From positions 1,116,001 to 1,180,000 of the forward strand of contig CAVZWW010000003.1 of the NCBI GenBank assembly GCA_963779225.1: a stretch of 64,000 bases of DNA, written 5' to 3'. The notes beneath the pieces are model-generated. The model was not told the origin of the DNA. It saw nothing but the letters and a program-made list of their open reading frames with translations, and searched no databases. This stretch comes from CAVPCZ01 sp963779225 (lineage in GTDB: Bacteria > Bacteroidota > Ignavibacteria > UBA10030 > UBA6906). A program made the position numbers and the translations under genes. Below, piece by piece: positions 41,101-49,816 of the stretch. Numbering within the stretch: position 1 is the first letter of the stretch; the number at the start of each line of letters is the position of its first letter.

Positions 41101-41898
41101 TTGTGGCTCTGGACAGGCAACTATGCTGAGCGGTTCAACGAACGGATCAAGAGATTCGTGCAGACCATGCAGGAGTTCTTCTGGTTCTCTCTCCGTACCG
41201 CCAGGAGCTTCCGTTTCACCCGCCGCTATTGGACCGAAATCCTTGACCAGATGTACATCTGCGGAACGGAATCCGTGCCGATTATTCTCGTCAGTTCCCT
41301 TGCCATCGGGTGTTTGCTGACCGTTGAAGTCGGTAACCAGCTTGAGGGATTCGGGGCAAAGCTCTTGACGGGACGGACCACGGCGCTCTCTGTCATTCGC
41401 GAGATGGGACCGATAGTCACGGGTTTGATGCTTTCTGCGCGCGTGGGGGCGCGGAACGGTGCCGAGCTCGGCGCAATGCGCATCTCCGAGCAAATCGATG
41501 CACTGCGTGCATTCGGGACCGACCCGATTGCGAGGCTGGTGATGCCGCGCCTCTTTGCTGCGCTGGTTATGTTCTTTCCCCTTACGGCCCTCAGCAATTT
41601 CGTTGGACTGGTCGGGGGAGGTGTCGTTGCACAACTGTACCATCACATCGATCCCGGGTACTACTGGAACTCGGCTCTGAATCAGCTGCTCGTGAAGGAT
41701 TTTGTTGTCAGCGCCGTGAAACCATTCGCCTTCGCCATCATAATCACGCTTGTGAGCTGTTTCAACGGGTTCTCCGCGACCGGCGGCACCGCCGGCGTCG
41801 GGCGATCCACCATTAAAGGTATCGTTGTCTCTTCCGGCCTGCTGCTGGTGGCCAATTTCTACATTTCCAAGCTTGTGCTTGAGAATATGAACTTTTAG
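41101..41898 (+). CDS. mlaE: MlaE-family ABC permease (lipid transport)
   Basis: 265 aa, MlaE family: FRFTRRYWTEILDQMYICGTESVPIILVSSLAIGCLLTVEVGNQL, TALSVIREMGPIVTGLMLSARVGARNGAELGAMRISEQIDALRAFGTDPIARLVMPR, a highly conserved stretch, then several membrane segments to the end. In the Mla system it is the inner-membrane permease for phospholipid transfer between membranes. Start is unclear: TTG 41101 lies 17 bases past the AGGAGGTG at 41076-41083, whereas the in-frame ATC at 41089 has normal spacing. Followed by the ATPase gene 6 bp later. No MlaB or MlaC is seen here. Confidence 0.92.
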   Translation: MWLWTGNYAERFNERIKRFVQTMQEFFWFSLRTARSFRFTRRYWTEILDQMYICGTESVPIILVSSLAIGCLLTVEVGNQLEGFGAKLLTGRTTALSVIREMGPIVTGLMLSARVGARNGAELGAMRISEQIDALRAFGTDPIARLVMPRLFAALVMFFPLTALSNFVGLVGGGVVAQLYHHIDPGYYWNSALNQLLVKDFVVSAVKPFAFAIIITLVSCFNGFSATGGTAGVGRSTIKGIVVSSGLLLVANFYISKLVLENMNF

Positions 41899-41904
41899 CC
41901 GCAC

Positions 41905-42636
41905 ATGATCGAATTCAAGGATGTTTTTCTGTCCTTTTCAGGACGCAAGATTCTCGGTGGGATCTCGATGCAGATCCCCGATGGACGCATAACGGCAATC
42001 CTCGGCCCGTCGGGTTCCGGAAAAAGTACGATCATCAGACTGATGCTCGGTCTCATACAGCCGACGTACGGCAACGTGTTTGTTGACGGGGTGGACATCA
42101 GCAGGTTCTCCGAAGAGCAGCTCTTTCCCATTCGAAGAACGATGGGGATTGTGTTTCAGGGCAACGCCCTTTTCGATTCGCTGTCAGTCAGAGAGAATAT
42201 GGGCTTCTTCCTTCGCGAGAATCTGCATCTTCCTCCGGATGAGGTTGAACGGCGAGTGCTTGAACAATTGCGGTTCGCCGGGCTTGAACCACAGGCACAT
42301 CAGTTGCCGGACAGTCTGTCCGGCGGGATGCGGAAGCGTGTTGCCATCGGCCGCGCGCTGATCTTCGAACCGAAAATGATTCTGTTCGACGAACCGACAG
42401 CCGGACTCGACCCTGTCAGCTCGAAAAAGATTCTTGACGTCATCAAGCAGCTCAACCAGGAGAAACAACTTGGCGCGGTGATGGTGACGCACGTGATCAG
42501 CGATGTCACCAGCGTCGCCGATACTGTTCTGGTGTTGTACCAGGGGATGGTGATTTTTCACGATACACCGGAGAAGATGCAGGAATGCGACCATCCTTTT
42601 GTGCAATCATTCCTGGCTGATCCCGAACAACTCTGA
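41905..42636 (+). CDS. mlaF: MlaF-family ABC ATPase
   Basis: 243 aa. Walker A GPSGSGKS at 34-41, Q-loop GIVFQGNALFDSLSVRENMGF, signature LSGGMRKRVAIGRAL, Walker B ILFDEPTAGLDP and the H-loop in VMVTHVISDV. The LSGGMRKRV form and the FQGNALFDSL segment are typical of MlaF. It powers lipid transport through MlaE. It follows mlaE by 6 bp and precedes the MCE gene by 21 bp. Confidence 0.94.
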   Translation: MIEFKDVFLSFSGRKILGGISMQIPDGRITAILGPSGSGKSTIIRLMLGLIQPTYGNVFVDGVDISRFSEEQLFPIRRTMGIVFQGNALFDSLSVRENMGFFLRENLHLPPDEVERRVLEQLRFAGLEPQAHQLPDSLSGGMRKRVAIGRALIFEPKMILFDEPTAGLDPVSSKKILDVIKQLNQEKQLGAVMVTHVISDVTSVADTVLVLYQGMVIFHDTPEKMQECDHPFVQSFLADPEQL

Positions 42637-42657
42637 CACTTCCGATCAAAGATCACA

Positions 42658-43617
42658 ATGACGGCACACGTTGACACATCTCCAACCGGGGGCATAGGCT
42701 GGCGGAACCTCCGTACCGGGATACTATTCATTGCGGGCATTGTTCTCGCGGGGGCGCTTGGCCTCATCATCGGGAAGAACTCGAGTCTGCTCACGCGCCA
42801 CGACACGGTTTACCTGTTTCTGACTGACATCAGGGGGCTTTCGGAAGGGAACATGGTTGCCATCTCCGGCAAGAAAATCGGAGTTGTCCAGAGTATGGAC
42901 TTCGCGGAATGGAACGACACTGCCGGCGTTGTTATTACACTGGATGTCGTGCATGACTACTTCCATTTGATCACAAAGGATTCCAGGGCGATCATCAAAG
43001 CCCTCGGCGTTCTCGGTGATAAATACATCGATATCGCGTTAGGACATTCCGAAGAACTCCTGAAAGAGGGCGAGTTTCTTTCCGTTGTTGCTGAACCCGG
43101 ATTAGAGGAATTGACCGCTTCGGCGCTCAAAACAATGAACACGATTCAGGATGTGTCCGCCAAGATCAATAGCGGGGAAGGCACCATCGGCAAACTGATC
43201 ACTTCGAGCGAACTCAACGATAGACTCCTGGTAACCGCGGCGAACGTGGAATCCCTCACCACCGCGCTCACTCACGGCCACGGTCTGGTGTCGCGTCTCA
43301 TCTACGATCACCGGATGGCAGAGCATGCCTCCTCGCTCCTCACGGATCTTTCAGCTGTTTCCGGCTCGCTCAAAGAGGGCAGGGGCACACTCGGCAAACT
43401 CATCGTGGATGAATCGTTCTACAACACGCTGGATCTGGTGATGCGCCGCGCTGATTCGCTCGTCGCAAAAATGAACAGCCCCGCCAGCAGTATCGGGAGA
43501 CTTGCGCGCGACGATTCGTTCTACGTACACCTTGATCGTAGTATCATATCCCTGGATTCCCTGCTGACGGACTTCCAGCGAAACCCGGACCGCTATGTCA
43601 AGGTAAGCGTGTTCTGA
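42658..43617 (+). CDS. mlaD: MCE-domain (MlaD-family) lipid-transport protein
   Basis: 319 aa. One N-terminal membrane helix (about 18-40, GILFIAGIVLAGALGLII), then an MCE domain (VYLFLTDIRGLSEGNMVAISGKKIGVVQSM ... LGVLGDKYIDIALGH, ending EEGEFL-like). A long helical C-terminal part follows with repeated GTIGKLI / GTLGKLI / SIGRLARD units that may form a coiled tube. The MCE ring carries lipids across the periplasm. It is the third gene of the mlaEFD-like set. Confidence 0.92.
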   Translation: MTAHVDTSPTGGIGWRNLRTGILFIAGIVLAGALGLIIGKNSSLLTRHDTVYLFLTDIRGLSEGNMVAISGKKIGVVQSMDFAEWNDTAGVVITLDVVHDYFHLITKDSRAIIKALGVLGDKYIDIALGHSEELLKEGEFLSVVAEPGLEELTASALKTMNTIQDVSAKINSGEGTIGKLITSSELNDRLLVTAANVESLTTALTHGHGLVSRLIYDHRMAEHASSLLTDLSAVSGSLKEGRGTLGKLIVDESFYNTLDLVMRRADSLVAKMNSPASSIGRLARDDSFYVHLDRSIISLDSLLTDFQRNPDRYVKVSVF

Positions 43618-44045
43618 TAGCCCGGTAGTTCACCAGGGACCGCGACGCCACTCTTTGTCTGAATCCACTTCACAGCATGGCACCCACCGTCTCCTTCAGC
43701 AACTGCAATGCTACGCCTTGACCTCGTTGATCTCGCGGTATTGTCCCCATGATCTTCCTCTGTAACCGCCGCGCTATTCTTTGACTTCGCTGACCTCACA
43801 GTATGGCATCCAGAATCTTCCTTCACGCGAGATAGCTTCGTGCTTGCCGGGAGGGGATCGCCGCACCGCTGTTGTTCGAAGAAATATGGTGGACGGTAAG
43901 GGATTTCCCGGCGAATCCCGGGTCAAAAAGGAGTAATCCCTTTATCATCCTTTAGATCGATTCCAATTGGCAGGGCTAATCACTATCTACATACTAGTCT
44001 CATGTGTAGAAGGGAAGGTCGTCGTCATAATGGAAGGGTGATACC
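43618..44045. other. Noncoding stretch with degenerate tandem repeats
   Basis: About 430 bases between mlaD and the YtxH-like gene. The left part holds three 63-bp units (separate entry). The rest shows no gene; AAGGGTG before 44046 is the next gene's ribosome site. Confidence 0.5.
43642..43830. repeat. Three degenerate 63-bp tandem repeats
   Basis: Units start at 43642, 43705 and 43768. They share blocks such as TTTGACTTCG-like, CTGACCTCACAGTATGGCA-like and CTTCCTT-like. Units 1 and 3 match best. On the minus strand they encode a 21-residue repeat in one open frame (unit ends SAAV, SIAV, SGVAV), which starts with GTG and overlaps mlaD. A coding role is doubtful. Confidence 0.6.
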
Positions 44046-44195
44046 ATGATTTCAGGAAAGATAATGGCTCGAGTTGTTGTCGGTGCCGCATTCGCCGCTG
44101 TACTGGGCATGATATTTGCGCCGGCAAAAGGATCCGTAACGAGAAGGAGGATCGCCGGGGTTGATGCAGAGTACGATGAAATCGAATGGTTATAG
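44046..44195 (+). CDS. Short YtxH-like protein
   Basis: 49 aa, ATG 44046 after GGAAGGGTG. A hydrophobic start (VVVGAAFAAVLGMIFAPAKGS) is followed by basic VTRRRIAG and an acidic end. This is the YtxH/GvpP pattern: GxxxGxxxGxLFAPxxGxxTR. It lacks the long coiled-coil tail of typical members. Too short for standard gene callers. Role unknown, often stress-linked. Confidence 0.65.
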   Translation: MISGKIMARVVVGAAFAAVLGMIFAPAKGSVTRRRIAGVDAEYDEIEWL

Positions 44196-44229
44196 AAGAA
44201 CCGCATTGTCATAAAAAGGAAAACAACAG

Positions 44230-44412
44230 ATGAGTACGCCGGACTATGTAAAAATTCTCAAACTCGACAAGATAGCGATGAAATCGAAGACGCGTGTTGA
44301 ATTTCTCAACGCCGTGAAGCCCCGTCTTCAATTTGCGAAAAACATCGGTGTGGAGGGGAGCTTTCCCTTTTTTGTGGAGCGCGCCTGGGGGATTTTCGGC
44401 GATGGCCTATGA
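44230..44412 (+). CDS. Small hypothetical protein
   Basis: 60 aa: MSTPDYVKILKLDKIAMKSK, then VEFLNAVKPRLQFAKNIGVEG and FPFFVERAWGIFGDGL. The ATG has AAAGGAAAA upstream. The last 6 bases overlap the end of the convergent SDR gene. No family recognised; it could be genuine or a fragment. Confidence 0.4.
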   Translation: MSTPDYVKILKLDKIAMKSKTRVEFLNAVKPRLQFAKNIGVEGSFPFFVERAWGIFGDGL

Positions 44413-45912
44413 CGGCTGTTCATCATAATCATGCCTGTCTTGATGCAGCGCTGCATCCACGATCCGCCTCAGCATACCGCCGAACACCAACTGATGTACG
44501 GGATAGAGTGCGTACCAGTAGGCAAGACCAAACAATCCCACCGGGTCGAAAATCGCCGTCTGGCGAATAGTTGACAGAGAATTGTCGCCGATAACTTCGA
44601 ATTCCAGCCAGGCCCGTCCGGGCAGTTTCATTTCAGCTGCAAGTCGCAGGAGGCGGTTCGGTTCGAGAGCCTCCACGCGCCAGAAGTCAATGGTATCCCC
44701 GACGCGCAGAGTATCGGGGGCGGGACGGCCGCGCCGCATACCGACACCTCCCACCAGTAAGTCAAGAAGACCGCGCAACCTCCAGAGGGAATTCCAGGCG
44801 TACCATCCCGTTTCGCCGCCGATTCGCTGAATGGGTTTGAAGGCTACAGCCGGCGGTTTTGTCACCTGTGCCGTCCGGGAGTCTACCAGCCGTGTGCCGA
44901 AACGCACCCCCCCCCAGGAAGGCACCTCACCCGATGAAGACAGAGCATCAGACCAGCGGGTGGTGGCAAACTGCCTGTCTTCATTTGCCAGTGCGTGACG
45001 GAGGGCCGCTTCGATGCCCATCGGGCGGATGTTGAACACCCTGAGAGAAGATTGATCGCGAACCACTGTGGAGTGAACGATACTCTGAATCAGTTTTCTC
45101 CCAATGCGGGCATAGAGTGGTGTCACGAGTCCCAACCAGAGACTTGAAAGAAGAGGTGTCAGAAAGGGAACTGGAATCATCCGGAGGTGCATCCCGCGCG
45201 ACCTTGCATATGCACGCATGATATCTGCGTATGATACCTGGTCTGCTCCGCCGATTTCGTACACACGGTAGTCAGCAATGGGGACATGAAGGGCGGCGAT
45301 GAGATAGGCAATCAGATCTTCAATGGCAATCGGCTGTGCGGGAGTCGAGACCCATTTTGGGGTGATCATGACCGGCAGCCGCTCCACCAAGGAGCGGATC
45401 ATCTCAAAGGAGAGACTGCCGGATCCTATGACAATGGACGCGCGAAACTCGAGGACCGGCACCCCCGGCTGGCGAAGGATCTGTCCGACCTCCTGCCGGC
45501 TGCGCAGGTGTGGCGAAAGGGTTTTTGTGTCATCGCCCAGGCCGCCGAGGTAGATAATGCGCCCCACGCCAGCTGCTTTTGCCGCCTGAGCGAAATTCTC
45601 GGCAGCCTTCCGGTCATTCTCCTCGAAAGAGCCCGCCGCCCCCATCGAGTGAACCAGGTAGTAGACTACACGGACGTCTCGCAGTACTGGATCAAGGCTG
45701 GCGCGATTGAGCACGTCTCCTGCCACTACTTCAGTTGAAGGCGAGACCTTCGCTTTGAGGAAATCAGGACGCCGGGCCATACAGCGAAGCGGGTATCCCC
45801 CTTCTTCCAACGAGTGCAGCAGGCGCCCGCCCACGTATCCCGTTGCGCCTGTGAGAAGGATGAGCGGAGAGTCGGGCGGACTTGGATTTACCTGATTGGG
45901 ACTACTGTTCAT
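44407..45912 (-). CDS. SDR-family oxidoreductase with C-terminal DUF2867 domain
   Basis: ATG 45912 has GAGG upstream; an in-frame GTG at 45954 would add 14 residues without better support. 501 aa. N-terminal NmrA-like atypical SDR: LILLTGATGYVGGRLLHSLEEGGYPLRCMARRP, VVYYLVHSMG, RIIYLGGLG and EFRASIVIGSGSLSFEMIRSLVERLPVMITPKWV. C-terminal DUF2867 (about 340-500): GWYAWNSLWRLRGLLDLLVGGVGMRRGRPAPDTLRVGDTIDFWRV ... FDPVGLFGLAYWYALYPVHQLVF. The cofactor is probably NAD(P); the substrate is unknown. The same domain pair is common in many bacteria. Confidence 0.88.
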   Translation of the reverse strand: MNSSPNQVNPSPPDSPLILLTGATGYVGGRLLHSLEEGGYPLRCMARRPDFLKAKVSPSTEVVAGDVLNRASLDPVLRDVRVVYYLVHSMGAAGSFEENDRKAAENFAQAAKAAGVGRIIYLGGLGDDTKTLSPHLRSRQEVGQILRQPGVPVLEFRASIVIGSGSLSFEMIRSLVERLPVMITPKWVSTPAQPIAIEDLIAYLIAALHVPIADYRVYEIGGADQVSYADIMRAYARSRGMHLRMIPVPFLTPLLSSLWLGLVTPLYARIGRKLIQSIVHSTVVRDQSSLRVFNIRPMGIEAALRHALANEDRQFATTRWSDALSSSGEVPSWGGVRFGTRLVDSRTAQVTKPPAVAFKPIQRIGGETGWYAWNSLWRLRGLLDLLVGGVGMRRGRPAPDTLRVGDTIDFWRVEALEPNRLLRLAAEMKLPGRAWLEFEVIGDNSLSTIRQTAIFDPVGLFGLAYWYALYPVHQLVFGGMLRRIVDAALHQDRHDYDEQPS

Positions 45913-46006
45913 CTGCGACCTCGATATCCTGATTTCCCGACCGGGAGAGGGCACACCTGTCTCAAGACGCCACCACCTGCTTCAAAAATAAAATTCGTTC
46001 AGATGT

Positions 46007-47242
46007 TCAGGCGTTACCTGACACTACCTCGATGACCGCCTGATGAATCTTGCCCCGTCTCACTTGCTGGGCCGTGAATCGAACGCCCCCTGCAGAATAG
46101 GTCATTCCAGGACAAAGCGTGCCGCTGATTCTTGAACGCAGCCACTGCTCAAGTGTTTGGGATGGATCGTGCGCTTCAAGTTGAACAGTCAATTGCTGAA
46201 TGAGCGTCTCCATACGAACGCTGCCCCCTACCCGCCACGCTCTCGGCCGGACCTGGATTATCTGGCTGAGACTTTGATCGAACTCGTCTTCTATCTCCCC
46301 GGCGATTTCCTCAATGACATCCTCGAGCGTGACCATCCCCACAACTGTTCCCCTCCTGTCTTTGACGATGGCCAGATGGTGACGCTTGGCAATGAAGAGC
46401 TTCAGCATGGTATTAAGATTGGCGTCGCTGGAAACAAAAAGTACGGGGCGGATGAACTGGTCTATCCCCAATTGCGAGAGATGTGGTTCAGACATCGCCA
46501 TCTCCTTGAAATTGACATATCCCACGATGCCGTCGACAGAACCCGATTCACTGATGGGATAGCGCGTATGCAGGTTGTTCTTGGCGATGTTGAAATTCGC
46601 GTCAATGGGGTCATGGATCTTCAAGAATATGATCCACTCCCGTGGGATCATTGTGGATTGCACCGTTGTAACGCGAAGCTTGGTAACGTTGAGAATGATC
46701 TGTTCCTGCTCTGTCTCAAGCACTCCCTCGGACTTGGCGACGTGCGCCAGTGTCTGTATATCCTGGATGCTTATGCCCGATTTTGCCTGTTTGCCCCTGA
46801 ATACCTGTGAAACGAACTCCGTGACAAAGATCAACGGCTTGAGGGCTACCATACTCACGCGGAGGACCGGTGCTATCCAGGGACCGAGCTGTTCGTTGTA
46901 GGCCACACCAATGACCTTGGGAATGATTTCCGTACCGAACAAGATGATCAGGGTAAATATTGATGAGAACAACCAGAGCCACTCATCACCAAAGAGTTCA
47001 TCAAATTCACCTCCGGCGACGGTGGCACCGCCGGTATGTGCAATGGTGTTCAGAATGAGAATCGCGGCAATCGGGCGACCGATGTTTTGCTGCATTCCGA
47101 GCAAGACACCCGCTTGCGCCTTCCCTTGTCGCTTGAGGGTTTCCAGACGAAGAGGGTTCACACTTAACAGAACCGCCTCGGCGAGCGAACACAGGAAGGA
47201 AATAACGACGGCAACGAGACAGCTCACAAGGAACACAACCAT
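46007..47242 (-). CDS. CNNM/CorC-type membrane protein (hemolysin C family)
   Basis: 411 aa. ATG after GGAGGTCCCCGC. Four hydrophobic segments of the DUF21/CNNM domain (VVFLVSCLVAVVISFLCSLAEAVLLSV ... LFSSIFTLIILFGTEIIPKVIGV) lead to two CBS domains (about 205-325, with NVTKLRVTTVQSTMIPREWIIFL, LAIVKDRRGTVVGMVTLEDVIEEIAGEI) and a CorC_HlyC domain (about 340-411, SVRMETLIQQL). Members act in Mg2+ or Co2+ efflux or homeostasis. Hemolysin naming is historical. Confidence 0.9.
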   Translation of the reverse strand: MVVFLVSCLVAVVISFLCSLAEAVLLSVNPLRLETLKRQGKAQAGVLLGMQQNIGRPIAAILILNTIAHTGGATVAGGEFDELFGDEWLWLFSSIFTLIILFGTEIIPKVIGVAYNEQLGPWIAPVLRVSMVALKPLIFVTEFVSQVFRGKQAKSGISIQDIQTLAHVAKSEGVLETEQEQIILNVTKLRVTTVQSTMIPREWIIFLKIHDPIDANFNIAKNNLHTRYPISESGSVDGIVGYVNFKEMAMSEPHLSQLGIDQFIRPVLFVSSDANLNTMLKLFIAKRHHLAIVKDRRGTVVGMVTLEDVIEEIAGEIEDEFDQSLSQIIQVRPRAWRVGGSVRMETLIQQLTVQLEAHDPSQTLEQWLRSRISGTLCPGMTYSAGGVRFTAQQVRRGKIHQAVIEVVSGNA

Positions 47243-47475
47243 GCGGGGACCTCCATCCGGCTGGTGTGGGTAATAACTTCAAACCGCCTTCGTCAATGTC
47301 GAGAGCGCCATCCGTAAAACGAGCACCTGCGCTCTCCCTGAATGTAAGCTACGTCGGTGATCGCGAAAAGTCAATTGCGCGATGTCGATTACGGGATCAC
47401 CGCGGGTGGTTTTTCCCCCCGGCGTTTCGTACATTTTGCCAAGTCGTTTCGATAACACCCTACCGGAGTCTTGCC

Positions 47476-49434
47476 ATGATGAGTGTCACGGGTGCCACCC
47501 TATTCCTTGCTGCTCTTCAAGCAAACCCGGCAGCGGAGTTCACTGTCCTGTCCCCCGACAAACGGATCAACGCGACGCTGGATATATCGGACAGAATTAC
47601 ACTCCGTGTATCTGATGCGGCAATTCCTCTGTTTACACTTTCTTCCATCAGGTTCGCCATTCGCGGAGAGGAGCCGTTTGGTGTCCAGCCCCGGGTTGAG
47701 AAGACCGTGCGAAGTTCCAGTGATACGGTGATCACCCCCCAGATACGGGAAAAATGTGCGCTCCTCCACGAACGGTACAATCAGGCGACGATCACATTTT
47801 CCGGGGGATACGGCATCCTCCTGCGGGTCTTTGACGAGGGTGTGGCATACCGCTTCTTCACGTCACTTACCCGGAACATTGTGGTGGATCAGGAATCATT
47901 CGAGATAACGCTTCCCGACAGCGCCAGGGTTACCTATCAGTACAACAAGGAATTCTGGTCTGCCTACGAGAATCCGTACAGATCCTCCTCTGTCAACGAG
48001 ATTCCCCCGGAGGGGTTCTGCAATCTCCCGTTGCTGGCAGATCTGCAGAATGGCCGCAAACTCCTCGTAACTGAGGCAAACATCCACGAGTATCCGGGAC
48101 TCTGGCTTAAGCACGCTGGCAGAGGTACTCTTCAGCCTGCCTTCCCGGGCTATCCCCTTGAATTCCTGGAAGGGAAAGATATGTACACCAGGGGGAAGGT
48201 TACGAAGTATGCGGAAGAGATCGCCCGGACCGAGGGGACGAGGGCGTTTCCCTGGCGGGTCTTTGCGGTGGCAAGACAGGATGCCGATCTCCTGACTAAT
48301 TCCATGGTCTACCTTCTGGGCGAGCCTTCACGCCTCACCGATGTGTCATGGATCAAACCGGGCCTTGTCACGCTCGACTGGTGGGCAAGGCGCAACCTCT
48401 TCGGTGTGGATTTCTCCGGTGGTGTCAATACCGCCACGGCGAAATACCTCGTCGATTTCGCGGCACACTACGGGCTGGGGTACATGCTGCTGGACTGCAA
48501 GTGGACGAAAGAGGAAGACCTGCTGGCGGTGCATCCGGATCTCAATATGGATGAATTCCTTGCGTACGCCAGGAGCAGGAACGTGCGGATTCTTCTCTGG
48601 GCGGTCTGGTCCACGCTCGAACGACAATGGGATGCCGCTTTTACGCAGTTTTCGCGTTGGGGCATCAGCGGGATCAAGGTGGACTTCATGAACCGGGACG
48701 ACCAGCTCATGGTGGACTACTACGAGCGTGTGGCGGAAGAAACGGCCCGGAGGAAGATGCTGGCGATCTTCCACGGTGCGTACAAGCCGGATGGTCTTCG
48801 CCGGACATATCCGAACATTATCACGCGCGAAGGGCTGATCGAATTCGAGCAGAATGCGGTCAACCTGACTGATTCGCCGGAATACCACACGATCCTGCCG
48901 TTCATCCGGATGGTTGCGGGTCCGGCGGACTATCTCCCCGGGACTATCAACAATGCGCAGAAGCATGAATTCAGTATGATAGTACCCCGGCCGATGGGGC
49001 AGGGGACGCGGGCACACACCATGGCGCTGTGCGTTGTGCTGGAGAGCCCGATGCGCATGCTTCCCGATGCTCCTCCGGACTACTACCGTGAGGATACGTG
49101 TACACGGTTTATGACCGAGATCCCTGTGGAGTGGGATGAACTCCGTGTACTGCATGCGAAAGTGGGGGAATATGTGGTTGTGGCCAGGCGTGCCGGCGAT
49201 GAATGGTTTGTCGGAGGCATTTCCAATTGGGATGCGCGCGACCTGGAGATCGACTGCGCATTTCTCGAGGAAGGGAGGTCGTATACACTTACGGCCATTC
49301 AGGACGGGGTGAATGCTGACCGCCGGGCCGTGGATTTCAAAGCGATCACTTCGGTTGCCGGGAAGAACAGCCGGTTCCCGGTCCATTTTGCCCCGGGAGG
49401 TGGATGGGTCGGGAGGTTCAGACCGCAGAAGTAG
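47476..49434 (+). CDS. Glycoside hydrolase family 97 (alpha-glucosidase/galactosidase)
   Basis: ATG 47476 (GGAG 7 bases upstream) gives 652 aa with a short signal-like start (GATLFLAALQANPA). An in-frame start near 47266 would add a segment unlike the family. N-terminal beta-sandwich: FTVLSPDKRINATLDIS ... GVAYRFFTSL. The barrel follows: PGLVTLDWWARRNLFGVDFSGGVNTATAKYLVDFAAHYGLGYMLLD, GISGIKVDFMNRDDQLMVDYYE, LAIFHGAYKPDGLRRTYPNIITREGLIEFEQNA. The Asp of KVDF (about residue 403) is where retaining GH97 enzymes place their nucleophile. A Ca2+ site uses conserved Glu. It cleaves alpha-linked glucose or galactose, probably periplasmic. Confidence 0.92.
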   Translation: MMSVTGATLFLAALQANPAAEFTVLSPDKRINATLDISDRITLRVSDAAIPLFTLSSIRFAIRGEEPFGVQPRVEKTVRSSSDTVITPQIREKCALLHERYNQATITFSGGYGILLRVFDEGVAYRFFTSLTRNIVVDQESFEITLPDSARVTYQYNKEFWSAYENPYRSSSVNEIPPEGFCNLPLLADLQNGRKLLVTEANIHEYPGLWLKHAGRGTLQPAFPGYPLEFLEGKDMYTRGKVTKYAEEIARTEGTRAFPWRVFAVARQDADLLTNSMVYLLGEPSRLTDVSWIKPGLVTLDWWARRNLFGVDFSGGVNTATAKYLVDFAAHYGLGYMLLDCKWTKEEDLLAVHPDLNMDEFLAYARSRNVRILLWAVWSTLERQWDAAFTQFSRWGISGIKVDFMNRDDQLMVDYYERVAEETARRKMLAIFHGAYKPDGLRRTYPNIITREGLIEFEQNAVNLTDSPEYHTILPFIRMVAGPADYLPGTINNAQKHEFSMIVPRPMGQGTRAHTMALCVVLESPMRMLPDAPPDYYREDTCTRFMTEIPVEWDELRVLHAKVGEYVVVARRAGDEWFVGGISNWDARDLEIDCAFLEEGRSYTLTAIQDGVNADRRAVDFKAITSVAGKNSRFPVHFAPGGGWVGRFRPQK

Positions 49435-49816
49435 AAACAAGAATGGCCAATCCGCCTTCGGTCGACTCGCAGGCCATTCTCGAAGCTGGTAGTCTTGGTG
49501 ATACGTATGAATTGATCAATATCGCCTTTGCGCCCGGCGGCACCGCCACCTCCGGGATGCAGTGTCCCCCCATTACGTCTGCGGTTGCCGCGGTCTGTCC
49601 CTCCGCGCCAGCGCACGGGAGATTCCATTCTTCCGTTTTGTGACTGGTTGACAGAAATCGACTGCCAGGCGACGGCTTTTTTTGGGACGGCTCTTTCTTG
49701 AACGGGATGTATTGCCTATATTCCACAAAGCTTCCTTCCTCTGCACGGTCGGCTTGTGCCGGTATGAAGACAATGCCGTGTTCCGGCAGCTCAACGCTAA
49801 CGCAAAACCACCCGTA
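49435..49816. other. Intergenic stretch between GH97 and GH18 genes
   Basis: About 380 bases. No reading frame looks like protein. A run of T at 49677-49684 follows GGCGACGGC, but I could not draw a good stem. No clear promoter. Confidence 0.4.

Noticed and set aside
43642..43830. CRISPR array
   Set aside because: The 63-bp units are contiguous and degenerate, without constant repeats separated by unique spacers.
48346..49440. Minus-strand frame of about 364 codons
   Set aside because: Antisense to the GH97 gene; composition is His/Arg-rich and no motif is seen.
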